Assembly (NCBI GenBank): GCA_015698045.1
Contig: BLAL01000313.1
Coordinates: forward strand, 615,276 to 679,275
DNA from: Rhizophagus clarus
Taxonomy: Eukaryota > Glomeromycota > Glomeromycetes > Glomerales > Glomeraceae
Length of the DNA stretch: 64,000 nucleotides
Direction of reading: 5' to 3'
In this document: positions 23,111 through 34,165 of the stretch, in pieces
Position numbering within the stretch: the stretch's first letter is position 1
Layout of the letters: every line of letters begins with the position of its first letter
Program-made: the position numbers and the translations under genes
The notes under the pieces: model-generated
Database searches by the model: none
What the model was told of the DNA's origin: nothing
What the model saw: the letters and a program-made list of their open reading frames with translations, nothing else

Positions 23111-23508
23111 CGCAATTCTTGCAAATTTTTCTTTTTTTTAAGGACAGCCTGCGGGCAGGTTTGTTCATATATATCTGCTACGCTACCATACTGTCTAATG
23201 ATGACAAATCGGCATCCAGTCACCTTATTTTACATATTAATAGTATGAATTGAAAAATTTACTCCAATCATGTTGGTTGAACTGTTTTACCTGTGCATAA
23301 CAAATTTAGTAGTTATTTATTAAATAAATTAGTTTTTAATTGTAAATAATAATATTGTCAAAATATTAAATTTTGTTTTGTGCAAGAGCAAAAATTGATT
23401 GACATAACATTAAAAAATGTGATTTATTCATGATCTATCAAATCAACATTCATCTTTAGTAGCACAGTTAAATTCAGCACAAAAAGTTTCCATTATGATT
23501 GACTGTCT

Positions 23509-23586
23509 ATGTACATGTACATGTACTGTACAGTACATGTTAATGTTAATGTTAATGTACTGTACATGTACATGTACATGTACATA
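23509..23586. repeat. TGTACATG palindromic array
   Basis: Alternating TGTACATG and TACTGTACAGTAC palindromes flank a ttaatgttaatgttaatgt core, making the whole 78 bp a near-perfect palindrome. Sequence of this kind extrudes hairpins. The rest of 23110-23880 shows no gene. Confidence 0.75.
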
Positions 23587-23882
23587 ACATATATATAAGA
23601 TTTGATGGACCTTTTTTTACCAAAAAGGAAATTTTTTTTAATTTCGCGGCAATTCTGCATGTGGGTAAAATATCAAATTAAGAAATGATGTACATATATT
23701 CGAATTAATAAATTTGATAAATTGATAAAATGATTGACAAATGATTGACATAAAAATAACTACTTTTGTAATAAACGCCCAACAAAAGATTATCTGTGTG
23801 TTAATTTAACAATATTAATTTTAGTATTTTAATGTATGTTCAAATTTTTGTTCTTCATGTAAATAATTTACTTAAATTCGCG

Positions 23883-24942
23883 TCATGTTAGGTTCCTAAC
23901 TGACACCCATACATAAAAATAAAAATAAAAAAATTTAACAATATTAATTAGTAATGATTCTATTTGATGATCAAAATCTTATTAGTATTTTTAACGCAAT
24001 TTAATCGATTTGAAAGAATAATTTTTTACAATTATTATAATTAATACCTGAAAATTTCATACTAACTATATTATCATTTACTTCATAATAATCATCAGAG
24101 TTTTTTGGTTGAGGAAGGTTATCAAAATTAAGTAGTCTGCTAGTATAAATAGCTTCTGAATGTGTTTCATATGATATTCCTAAACCAGTTAAAAATGCAC
24201 TACCAATTTGTAATTTATTATTGATTCTTTCGGCTTCTTCAATTTGTTTTCTTATTCCTGAATCATTAGAAACATCATATTTATCAGGATCATGTGATTC
24301 TCGAAACAATTGACTTAAGGTTTTTTTAATATCTCCTGCTTCTGGTCAATTTAATGGATCTGCATCCAGGCATCTCTTAATTAAATGCACAATCAATTGG
24401 GGCACTTTAATATTAAACCTTGGCCTAAGTCCTTGGCAAATTTTTATTGCTAAATTAATGTCATGACTTACATCATGATACGGAGGTAATCCAGAAATTA
24501 GTTCATACATGATTATACCAAAACTGTAAATATCTGCAGTTTTAGCATAATTTTGGCCTTGTAAAATTTCAGGTGCAATATAAGGTAAAACACCATACGT
24601 TTTGTTTTTTGTATTTTCTGACGCATCATAATCTGCAGGTTTACATAATCCCATATCTGTTATACAAGTAACATTTTTCAGCCTTAATATATTACCAATA
24701 TGTAAATCTCGATGAATTAACTCTTTATCATGAATATTTTTAAGTCCATATGCAATACTATGTAGGTAATTTAACCTATTAGTCCAACTTAATTCATTGT
24801 AACTTGTATCTAAATAATTTCGTAAATTTCCATTTCCTGCATAATCTAAAACCATAATGTAATTTTCTGTTTCTGGGTCTTGAGTTATTCCATAAAGTTT
24901 GATATCACATTTATAGTGATTTACTTTATAATGTAATGTAAT
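23883..24942 (-). pseudogene. Kinase 3, catalytic exon and tail exon
   Basis: The catalytic exon (24942-24048) starts ITLHYKVNHYKCDIKLYGIT, then ETENYIMVLDYAGNGNLRNY, HRDLHIGNIL (catalytic loop), ITDMGLCKP (DFG position), YIAPEILQG, DIYSFGIIMYELISGLPPYH and DPLN-stop-PEAG. The stop (TGA, about 24346) falls on the conserved Arg of the RP motif in subdomain XI, fitting CGA to TGA. Downstream sense continues to MKFSG, a GT donor at 24047, and a tail exon 23959-23883 beginning ESLLIN. This is the 3' end of the gene whose N-lobe exons run up to 48841. Without read-through the C-lobe would be truncated before helix I. Confidence 0.85.
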
Positions 24943-25011
24943 CTACGTATAATAAAAATGATTATTAGTACGGAAATTAAATATTCATTAAGTAATTACT
25001 AAACGATTCAC

Positions 25012-25437
25012 CTCATTTATAAATTCCAATGTAATATTTTTTGAATTATATAGACTTTTCAGAGCTACAAACATATCTTGATCTTTTCTTTCCAAATTTT
25101 GACTAGAATTATTCCACTTATCAATATATCCATCAATTCATTTTGCCTTATATACTTTTCCAAATCCACCTTTTGCAATATATTTAATATCATAAAATTT
25201 ATTATAGGGTATCCATTCTATTGCATCTTTTGCATTATAATGAACCGTTAGCTGAGTACTTTGGATAAATTTATCAATATCATTATTACCACTAGTCCAG
25301 TTATCAAAATTATTTTTAAAATATATTGTACTACACTCAGTTTTACACATTCTGCATTTTCTAAAATCAAAAACAACCATATAATTTCTGGTTTCTAAAT
25401 CTTGAGTTATTCCATAAATTTTATAAGGTGCTGTAAT
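25012..25437 (-). pseudogene. Kinase 3, N-lobe exon unit 7 (glycine loop intact)
   Basis: 142 codons, phase 0 on both sides, next to the catalytic exon across a 69-nt intron (25011-24943). Order: hinge-like ITAPYKIYGITQDLETRNYM, Cys motif CRMCKTEC, NFDNWTSGNNDIDKFIQ, IEWIPYNKFYDIKY, glycine loop IAKGGFGKVYKAK, then MFVALKSL with the beta-3 Lys. One TGA stands where the other units have TGG (KAK-W-IDGY). Only this unit and the catalytic exon would form a canonical kinase. Confidence 0.85.
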
Positions 25438-25514
25438 CTATAATATGATAGATATATTAGTAAAATAAAATTTTCAATTATTTAGTTCATCAAATAACAA
25501 AATTACTATCATAT

Positions 25515-25943
25515 CTTATTTAAAAATACTAATGTAATACTTGCTGGATTATTTAAACTTTTCAGGGCTACAAACACATTTTGACCTTTTCTTTTCCAAT
25601 TTTGATCATTATCATCCCATTTATATATGCATCTATCATACCATTTTACACTATACATCTTGTTAAAGTTACTTTCTAAAATATTTTTATTATATAATTT
25701 ATTATAAGGTATCCACACTAATGCATCAAATATATCATGTGTTGTATGATCTGATAGCTGAGTACTTTGAATTAATTTATCAATATCATTATTACCACTA
25801 GTCCAAATATTAAAATTATGTTGAAAATACATTGCATTACATTCAATTTTACATTTTTCACATTTATTAATATTTAGAACTACCATATAATTTTTTGTTT
25901 TTGAATCTTGAGTTATTCCATAGACTTTACAAGATAATGCAAT
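25515..25943 (-). pseudogene. Kinase 3, N-lobe exon unit 6
   Basis: 143 codons without a stop. Starts IALSCKVYGITQDSKTKNYM, Cys motif CEKCKIEC, NIWTSGNNDIDKLIQ. The glycine loop is replaced by ILESNFNKMYSVKW (no Gly triad); VALKSL is kept. The splice donor expected after NK reads AT (25513-25514) where units 4 and 8 have GT, a G to A change. Confidence 0.85.
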
Positions 25944-26025
25944 CTACAATACAATAAAATAAATATATTAGTAAAAATAAGATTTTCAATTATTAGTTTA
26001 TTAAATAATAAAATTACTATCATAC

Positions 26026-26451
26026 TTTATTTATAAATTCTAAAGTACTACTTGTTGGATTATTTAAATATTTTAAAATTACAATCATATTTTGTTCATG
26101 CCTTTCCCAATTTTGATTATTGTCATCCCATTTATATATGTATCCATCAATCCATCTTGCCTTATATACCTTGTTAAAATCACTTACTTCAATATATTTA
26201 ATATCATATAATTTATTATAAGGTATCCATTCTATTAAACCTTTTACATTATTATGAGCTGATAGCTGAGTATTTTGAATAAATTTATCAATATCATTAT
26301 TACCACTAGTCCAGTCATCAAAATTATGTTGAAAATATACTGTATTACATTTAATCTTACATCTTTTACAGTTATCAATATCTAAGACCACCAAGTAATT
26401 TTTTGTTTTTGAATCTTGAGTTATTCCACAAACTTTACAAGATACTGCAGT
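26026..26451 (-). pseudogene. Kinase 3, N-lobe exon unit 5
   Basis: 142 codons, open throughout. Starts TAVSCKVCGITQDSKTKNYL, Cys motif CKRCKIKC, DDWTSGNNDIDKFIQ. Glycine loop degenerate (IEVSDFNKVYKARW), and the lysine segment reads MIVILKYL. Intron to the next unit 26025-25944 (82 nt). The exon matches its neighbours in length and phase. Confidence 0.85.
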
Positions 26452-26530
26452 CTACAATACAATAAATATATTAGTAAAAAAATAAGATTTTCAATAATTA
26501 GTTTATCAAATAACAAAATTACTATCATAC

Positions 26531-26745
26531 TTTAATAAATTTTAAAATAATATTTGTTGGATTATTTAAATATTTTAAAGTTACAATCATATTTTGTTTA
26601 TGTCTTTTCCAATTTTGATTATTGTCATCCCATTTATATATGTATCCATCAATCCATCTTGCCTTATATATCTTACTAAAATCACTTTCTTCAATATATT
26701 TAATATCATATAATTTATTATAAGGTATCCATTTTATTGTATCTT
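26531..26745 (-). pseudogene. Kinase 3, N-lobe exon unit 4, 3' half (split by the Maverick)
   Basis: This half encodes IKWIPYNKLYDIKYIEESDF, SKIYKARWIDGYIYKW and MIVTLKYL, ending FIK before a GT donor. The 5' half lies at 47193-47400, on the other side of the 20.4-kb insertion. With the 5-bp duplication ATCTT counted once, the halves sum to 423 nt, 141 codons, in frame across the junction (SVKDTIKW). Confidence 0.9.
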
Positions 26746-27575
26746 ATATAGGATAAAATGGGAGTTCTGGGGTCAGATTTCCGTATAGGTATAATTAGTG
26801 TAAGCCTCTCCCGGCTTATTTCCCGATATACGAAATTTATGTAATCATTTTTAACCCCAAATTTATTTTCAAGACCAGGAAACATATTGAAATACGATAT
26901 TGAATTTAAGTTTTAAATCAGGCTGGGGCTCAAATTTTGTTAACATATCATTTTACCCAATTTTTTAGTTTTCAAGTTAAAGGAGATAACCATCTTTGTT
27001 ATCGCGCTGGCCTGATTTTAATTCCAAATAATATATCAAAAAAAGTATGCGATATTGCTTGGCTTTAAAAAAGGCCAAGAGCACCGAGGACCAAAGTGTC
27101 CGAGTGTGCTCGCAAGCCGCAAATGCAAGCTCATTTTGCATATCAGATTTTATGTTATCCTAGAATTAATTCTAAAGCTGATTCATTAATATAAACAAAT
27201 CCAGGATAAGTCTCACCTCAAAGAGGTGAGACTTATCCTGTCCGGTATCCAAATTCTTGATTAAAAAAAAATTGAGTCTATTATAGCATACCATTATTTT
27301 CTTGATATACAGGAAACCATTCTAAAGTCAATTCATTTAAAAATTCATTAAGAAAAATAAATCTCACCTCTGAGTGACCATATTTATATCGCACCTCAAA
27401 GTATAACCTTTTCATTATATTGATCATATATCAAGGCCTTATCTCGAAGAATATTCACATAACGAATCTGATAATTGCTCTTATTACAATAGCTACATAA
27501 GTCATTATCAATCCCTGGAGGTTTATTTATCTTTGTAGGTCTACCACATACTCTGCATGGTAGGCGCAACATAGC
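26746..27575. repeat. Maverick left terminal inverted repeat
   Basis: Matches 46360-47187 in inverse orientation with few differences. It contains a perfect 17-bp stem with AAA loop (27204-27240), a second smaller hairpin GAGCAC..GTGCTC (about 27080-27112) and the 3' part of the Cys-rich gene. Confidence 0.95.
27204..27240. promoter_or_regulatory. Perfect hairpin in the Maverick terminal repeat
   Basis: AGGATAAGTCTCACCTC and its exact complement flank a 3-nt loop. The same hairpin is kept at 46695-46731 in the other terminal repeat. Related TAAGTCTCACCT motifs recur at ~27361 and just upstream of the polymerase start (~46243), which suggests a binding site or a regulatory hairpin. Role inferred only. 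Confidence 0.6.
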
Positions 27576-27671
27576 TTTGCAATGTAAATGACATCCTTCA
27601 GGTTTATCACATCTATTACCACAAATTTCACCAGTATTTTTAAAATGATAACAAACAAATTTTGCCTTCAT
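27396..27671 (-). CDS. Small Cys-rich (zinc-ribbon-like) Maverick protein
   Basis: 91 residues, intact. Cys/His pattern: CYHFKNTGEICGNRCDKPEG, CHLHCKA, RLPCRVCGRPTKI, LCSYCNKSNYQIR. Three or four pairs of ligands could bind two or three zinc ions. A relative (49602-49793) sits at the same place in the second Maverick-like element, so it belongs to the element rather than the host. Its last ~60 codons lie inside the terminal repeat and are duplicated at 46362-46538. No known function; DNA-end binding would be a reasonable guess. Confidence 0.65.
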   Translation of the reverse strand: MKAKFVCYHFKNTGEICGNRCDKPEGCHLHCKAMLRLPCRVCGRPTKINKPPGIDNDLCSYCNKSNYQIRYVNILRDKALIYDQYNEKVIL

Positions 27672-27745
27672 TTCTTCTAGATGAATAAATAATTTTAATT
27701 GAAAAAATCTTTACACAATATAGTAAAACATATACTAACTATACA

Positions 27746-27905
27746 ATGAGTACACAAAATCAATTAGCAGATACCAAGCCTACATATCAAGAAATCGAAC
27801 AGGCATAAAAAATGTAGTCAAGGCAGGGATCTACTATAGAAAACCAAAAGATGGTAAATTCATGCAATCATACAAAGAGCGAATTAAAAAATTACGCCAG
27901 GCAGA
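27746..27905 (+). pseudogene. Maverick + strand gene, 5' part (split by a nested element)
   Basis: Begins MSTQNQLADTKPTYQEIEQA, then a one-base shift moves to the frame KNVVKAGIYYRKPKDGKFMQ..YKERIKKLRQA. It stops at the nested element; the sense resumes at 36877 with EDPQEYVLKLAMTIFPNEAK. Joined through the 3-bp duplication the frame is continuous. Basic, helical; function unknown. Confidence 0.6.
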
Positions 27906-28199
27906 CACAGGTCGAATGGAGTCAAATCGGTCACCAATCGGTCATGTGACTGATTGGTAACCGATTGGTTACCTATTGATAACTGATTCTTTCAATCGGT
28001 CATCAATCAGGTATAAAATCCAAATCGGTTATCAACCGGTCATATGACTGATTGATGGCCGATTGATGTACGGTTGAATTTACCGGTTATCAATAGGTCA
28101 CATATCAGATTGATGACCGATTGGTTGCTAATTGGCTTATTATATATTAGCAGATTTTTAGATTTTTTCAATAATAACGTTTTATTTATAAACCATTTT

Positions 28200-30840
28200 A
28201 AACTCTGATAGAAAATTTTTTTTGATAGATTTCCTGAGATTCGTACTGATAAATAGAGATTCTTTTTTTTTTTTGAGATTTCTAAGAGTTCGTATAGGGT
28301 ATCTAATAGAAAATTTTTTTTTATTTTCTAAGAGTTCATATGGAAAGAGTTCGTATGGGATATCTGGTAGAAAATTTTTTTTTTAAGAGATTTTCAGAGT
28401 TCAGTTCGTATGTGATATCTAATAGAAAATTTTTTTTTGAGAGAGTTTGTATGGGAAGAGTTCGTATTTTCTAAGAGTTCATATGGGAAAGGTTCGTATG
28501 GGATATCTTTAATAGAAAATTTTTTTTTAAGAGATTTTCTAAGAGTTCGTATTGGAAGGGTTCATATGGGATATCTGATAGAAAATTTTTTTAAGATATT
28601 TTCTAAGAGTTCATATAGAAAGGGTTCGTATGGGTCTATGGGATATCTGATAGGAAATTTTTTTTTTGAGAGATTTCCTAAGATTCGTATAGGATGTATT
28701 TGATAAATAGATTTTTTTTTTTTAATTTCTAAGAGTTCATATGGGTATCTGATAGAAAATTTTTTTTTTGGGATTTTCTAAATTTATATGGGAAGAGTTC
28801 GTATTTTCCAAGAGTTCATATGGGAAGCGTTTATATAGGATATCTTTAATAGAAAATTTTTTTTAAGAGATTTTCTAAGAGTCGTATGGGAAGGATTTGG
28901 AATATGGGATATTTTAATAAAGATTTTTCAAGTGTTCATACGGTAAGGGTTCGTATGGGATATCTTTGATAGAAAATTTTTTTTGTGATTTTCTAAGAGT
29001 TCGTATAGGAAGAGTTCGGAAGAGTTCAGAAAAGTTCGTATGGGATAACTGATACAAAATTTTTTTTAAATTTTTAGGGATGGGATTCTTTAATAGAAAA
29101 TTTTTTTTGAGAGATTTCTAAAAGTTCATATGGAAAAGGTTCGTATGGGATTCTTTGATAGAAAATTTTTTTTTAAGAGTTTTTCTTAGAGTTCGTGTGG
29201 GAAGAGTTCGTATGGGATATTTTGATAAAGATTTTCCAAGTGTTCATAGGGTAAGGTTCATATGGGATATCTGATAGAAAATTTTTTTTGAAATTTTCTA
29301 AGAGTTCATATGGGAAGAGTTTGTATGGGATACCTGATAGAAAATTTTTTTGTGAAATTTTTTAGGGTTCGTATAGAAAGGATTCACATGGGATTCTTTG
29401 ATAGAAAATTTTTTTGAGAGATTTTCTAAGAGTTCATATGGGAAGGGTTCGTATGGGTCTATGGGATATATGATAGGAAATTTTTTTCGAGAGATTTCCT
29501 AAGATTCGTATAGGATATATTTAATAAATAGATTTTTTTTTTTTTGATTTCTAAGAGTTCATATGGGTATCTGATAGAAAATTTTTTTTTTAGGATTTTC
29601 TAAGTTTATATGGGAAGAATTCGTATTTTCCATGAGTTCATATGGGAAGCGTTCACATGGGATTATTTAATAGAAAATTTTTTTTTGAGAGATTTCTAAA
29701 AGTTCATATGGAAAAGGTTCGTATGGGATTCTTTGATAGAAAATTTTTTTTAAGAGATTTTCTAAGAGTTCGTATAGGAGTTTGTATGGGATATCTAATA
29801 GAAAATTTTTTCTTAAGAGATTTTCTAAGAGTTCATATGGAAAGGGTTCGCATGGGATTATTTAATAGAAAATTTTTTTTTGAGAGATTTCTAAAAGTTC
29901 ATATGGAAAAGGTTCGTATGGGATTCTTTGATAGAAAATTTTTTTTAAGAGATTTTCTAAGAATTCATATAGGAGTTCGTATGAGATATCTGATAGAAAA
30001 TTTTTTTGTGAAATTTTTTAGGGTTCATATGGAAAGGATTCGCATGGGATTCTTTGATAGAAAATTTTTTGGGAGAGATTTCTAAGATTCGTATAGGATA
30101 TTTTTGATAAATTGATTTTTTTTTTATTTTAAGAGTTCGTATGGGATATCTGATAGAAAAATTTTTCTTAAGAGATTTTCTAAGAGTTCGTATGGAAAGG
30201 TTCGTATGTGATTCTTTGATAGAAAATTTTTTTTTAAGAGATTTTCTTAGTTCATACTATGGAAAGAGTTCGTATGGGATATCTGATAGAAAAGTTTTTC
30301 TTAAGAGATTTTCTAAGAGTTCGTATGGAAAGATTCGTATGTGATTCTTTGATAGAAAATTTTTTTTTAAGAGATTTTCTTAGTTCATACTATGGAAAGA
30401 GTTCGTATGGGATATCTGATAGAAAAGTTTTTCTTAAGAGATTTTCTAAAGTGTGATTCATATGGTAAAGGTTCGTATGGGATATCTTTGGTAGAAAATT
30501 TTTTTGAGAATTCCTAAGAGTTCATATGGGAAGGGTTCATATGGGATATCTGATAGGAGGGATTCTTTGATAGAAAATTTTTTGAGAGAGATTTCCTAAG
30601 AGTTCATATGGGATATTTTGGTAGAGATTCCTTTTTTGTGAAATTTTTTAGGGTTCATATGAATATTTTTGATAGAAAATTTTTTTTTTTGAGATATCTT
30701 TTTGAGATATCCCAAGATTTGTGTAGGAAATGATTTTTTTTTTTTGAATTTTCTAAAATTCAGAGATTTTTTTTTTTTTGAGGTTTTCTAAGAGTTTGTA
30801 TGAGATATTTTTAATAGAGAATTTTTTTAGATTTCGTAAC
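28200..30840. repeat. 2.6-kb minisatellite, ~50-60 bp units
   Basis: Roughly 45 units of the form gagttcgtatgggatatctg / atagaaaattttttttt / aagagattttctaa, with length variation in the T run. It lies inside the CACTA-like element. Frames such as 29642-30085 are repeat artefacts with a periodic hydrophobic product. Confidence 0.93.
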
Positions 30841-30849
30841 ATTTTTTAA

Positions 30850-31524
30850 AAAAAAATACACTTTTTATTAAATTATATATTAACTTTACCTTTTTTTAAT
30901 ATTACTAATGTTATTCTTTTTTCTATATTTTACTAAAAACTCTTCATAATACTAACTTTTTGTATTTGTGTATTTTATTATAATTATTACTAACTTTTTA
31001 TATTTACGCTTTACTATTTATTTATTAAATATTACTAACTTTATCAGTCATATACTAACATATTATTATAATGAATGTTTTTATTTTAAATGCTTATTAA
31101 TATAAATAAAGATACTATGTATTTTATTTGTAATTCTAAATATTATGTGCTATAATAAATTTTATTATTCGTTATATGATTTTACAAAAATTGGTCTTTC
31201 GACCATCAATTGACCATAAATTGACCATAATTTGACCATAATTTGACCATAATTTGACCATCAATCGACCATCAATCGACCATAATTTGACCATAATTTG
31301 ACCATAATTTGACCATAATTTGACCATAATTTGACCATAATTTGACACGATCATTGATCTTTCAATCGGCAACCTGATTTGGTACCGATTTTTGACATCA
31401 TCTGGCATCAATCGGGTAGTATGATTTATTGCCAATTGAATATCGATTCGTTTGACTATTCATCAATCCTGATAGCCGATTGATAACTGATTGATAGCTG
31501 ATTTGGCATCATTCGACCTGTACA
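30850..31524. repeat. First copy of the CACTA-like right end
   Basis: Direct repeat of 34640-34913 plus 36453-36870 (the second copy is split by a 1.5-kb insertion). Includes (aatttgaccat)n at 31196-31345 and ends ..CATTCGACCTGT. The uninterrupted copy supplies the empty site for the inserted element. Confidence 0.8.
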
Positions 31525-31528
31525 CGAT

Positions 31529-31775
31529 TAAGAAAAATTTGAGCGAACTTTTCTTAAACTTGTATTACAATTGTATAACATGATCACAATTAAGAAAAAT
31601 TCGAGCGAACTTTTCTTAAACTTGTATTACAAATGTAACATGATCACAATTAAGAAAAATTCGAGTGAACTTTTCTTAAACTTGTATTACAATTGTAACA
31701 TGATCACAATTAAGAAAAGTTCAAGCAAACTTTTCTTAAACTTGTATTACAAATGTAACATTAATCACGATTAAT
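31529..31775. repeat. ~61-bp tandem repeat, four copies
   Basis: Each unit has ttaagaaaaattcgagcgaa followed by cttttcttaaacttgtatta, so ttaagaaaa/ttttcttaa forms a stem in every copy, and ends with acatgatcacaa. Confidence 0.9.
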
Positions 31776-32164
31776 CGCAACATATTCGAGTAATATACTG
31801 TACATATAATACTAAATTTTATTAACAAAATTTTACAATATTATATCACGTGACACATGTAATATACAAATAGAAGCTTTTAAAAAAATTAGGTATCCAA
31901 AAGTCCAAGGTAAATTTTAATACAAATTTAAAAGATCACTATATATATAACTATATGAGATGAAAAAATTACAACATAGTTTTTCAATTTATCTATTATT
32001 AACCAATCAAAATTCAGTCTGATCTTTATCACGTGACCTGATCTTAACATGCATATAAATAACTAAACGCGACTCTGTTTATTTTTTAAAAAAAAAAAAA
32101 AAAAAAAACTCTTTCTCACAAATTTTTTGTCAAAAAATACGCAGATAAAATACATATAGAGAAG

Positions 32165-34165
32165 ATGGAAAACTTCGAAAATTTTTGGTCCACAACCATC
32201 ACAGAGTTAATAAAAACCTTCGAGGATGAACTGATAAAAGACTTAGGTCAAGTATACCCAGTGACAGTGTTGGCAAGTGACAGTGTTGGCAAGTGATATT
32301 AGTGACATGTCACATGTCATTATATCATTTCAAAAGGCAAATGACAAATGATTGTCATTTAAAATATATCATGTGACCTGTAATATATTTCGCATATTTA
32401 TTCTGTTAACTTTTTATTACAAGTTTATCATTGAACTAACATAAACTGGCATTTCTAAAGATTCATTAAATAAATTAAGTAGATTTCATTTAGCTAATGG
32501 ATTATCTACTGGATGAGTATCCTGCCCACCTACTTCAAAATTATAAGTTTCTTCATTTATAACCATCATCGTTATCTAAATGATTTTCTTTGTCAACCGA
32601 CAAAAACGTGAAAAAAAATTAAAATCTTTAGATTCATTTTGCATAAAATAAAATGTTATCACTTATTTTTTTTTCCAAATTTAATAAACAAAATATGTTC
32701 ATTAAGCTATTTTGGGTATACACGCCTAAAAGAATTACCATTAAGAAATATTTTTGCCCCAAAATGTATCATCAAATGATAATGATATTATCATTTAAAA
32801 ATGACACATGTCATTTCATCACTTGTCATTTGTAAATGACATTTATTTTAAATGATACGAATTCTTATATCATTTTGATATCATTTGGGATCATTTAAAA
32901 ATTAGCCAAATGACATTGTCATTTGCCATCACTGCCCAGTGACCCCCCTAGGAAAACCTATTACAGATACTAAACAACACAAAACGCTCGCTTATCTCGT
33001 CGGCGAGAGTAACTTGTTTCAAAGAACTGACCGCCGGTTTGTTGTTGAAAGAAACTACGCCCATAACAACCTTATTATACCGACTAGTCTAGGGAAAAAG
33101 CACTTGCGTTTAACACTAGACAGACTTTATATCAAGGTTAAAGATATGTTACAGCCGCCCTCTCAAGGAAACAATTTCGAAGACTTGGAGCCGCAGCAAT
33201 CATGGGCACAACCGGAACAAAGCGCACCAATAAAATCAACAGAATCTCAGGCGATGATCATAGATAGTAAGTTATCGGCTGCAGCCTCGAGTTTTACTTC
33301 CAAATTGGCAGTTGATCCAGTAATTACGCGGGATATATCAGTGATCTCCCCCCGTCGTAACACTTCCAGCCGCAAAATCTAAAAAAGGCAAAAGAAGCAA
33401 GGGTCGATTCAGAAAGTCACGTGCGATAATAACATTGTTCATGAAAGTCAAAATCGTCAACGTCGAACTATCATGGTCTACGATGTACCCACCAAATGAT
33501 CCTCAGATAAAATAAGGTCTGCCTTTTCTGACTGGGACCGCGTTTTAAACATTTCCCTCAAGACCCAACATAAGTACTACACGATCTGTGTGGACATTAT
33601 TTTAAACCCCACAAAGGATACCGAGTTCATCTTGATGCCTTGGTGTACCCAACTAGGAGGTATATGGGTCCGGTGGTTCCCTGGCGAATGGAAGCTCGCA
33701 CAAAGAAAGAGTCGAGAAATATTTCAAGCCTCCTTCCGCTTCCCCGCTGATACTACAGAAGATGCAATATATAGCAAATTCACCCCTGATGGTGAATCCC
33801 TCCTCCAGTATACGAGAGCTGCGGCGTGGAAAGTCATCAAGGATAAACAAGGGCTCAAAGGAATACTCTATTTTGAAACACATGAAAGGTTGATGCGAGC
33901 ACTCACCTTACAAACGGACAAAATAAAGTTGACGAATTCCAGGACACTCTTACCGATTAAGTCGAAGAAGACCAAAGACGAAAAGAGTGGTTCCACTCAG
34001 AAATCACGACAATCGAACCCCCCCAAACAGGGCCAGGTTTGCCCTGACCATAAGAAGTCCAAAGCCAAAAAGAACAAGTCTCGTAAAAAGACCGCAGCTT
34101 CGGACGACTTATGCACGCTTCTCAAATCTCTTATACAGAAGCTAGACGGAAAATCGCTAACCTAG
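32165..34165 (+). pseudogene. LINE ORF1-like protein, interrupted
   Basis: ATG at 32165 opens MENFENFWSTTITELIKTFE and runs to QVYPV, where a MITE is inserted (32265-32934); the frame resumes at 32939 as VTPLGKPITDTKQHKTLAYL and ends at 33382. A basic segment KSKKGKRSKGRFRKSRA lies in a shifted frame (~33370-33420). IMVYDVPTK-stop-SSDKIRSAF begins an RRM-like region, continued at 33590 as MDIILNPTKDTEFILMPWC and FPGEWKLAQRKSREIFQASF. The C terminus is Lys-rich (KSKAKKNKSRKKTAAS). ORF1 proteins bind element RNA. The TGA after PTK fits a lost Trp. Confidence 0.7.
32265..32934. mobile_element. hAT-type MITE (670 bp) inside LINE ORF1
   Basis: Ends CAGTGTTGGCAAGTGA and TCATTTGCCATCACTG with a perfect 8-bp duplication CCCAGTGA (32257-32264, 32935-32942). 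The CAGTG start and 8-bp duplication are classic for hAT. Inside are many ATGACA/TGTCAT motifs. The frame at 32653-32835 is not a gene. Excision on paper restores the ORF1 frame. Confidence 0.92.

Noticed and set aside
26746..26751. 6-bp TATATA target duplication for the Maverick
   Set aside because: Also matches at the ends, but joining the exon with it gives a sequence unlike the paralogous exons; ATCTT restores frame and sequence.
28437..30456. Several open frames of 65-147 codons
   Set aside because: They are periodic translations of the ~55-bp minisatellite with the same peptide in each unit and no start context.
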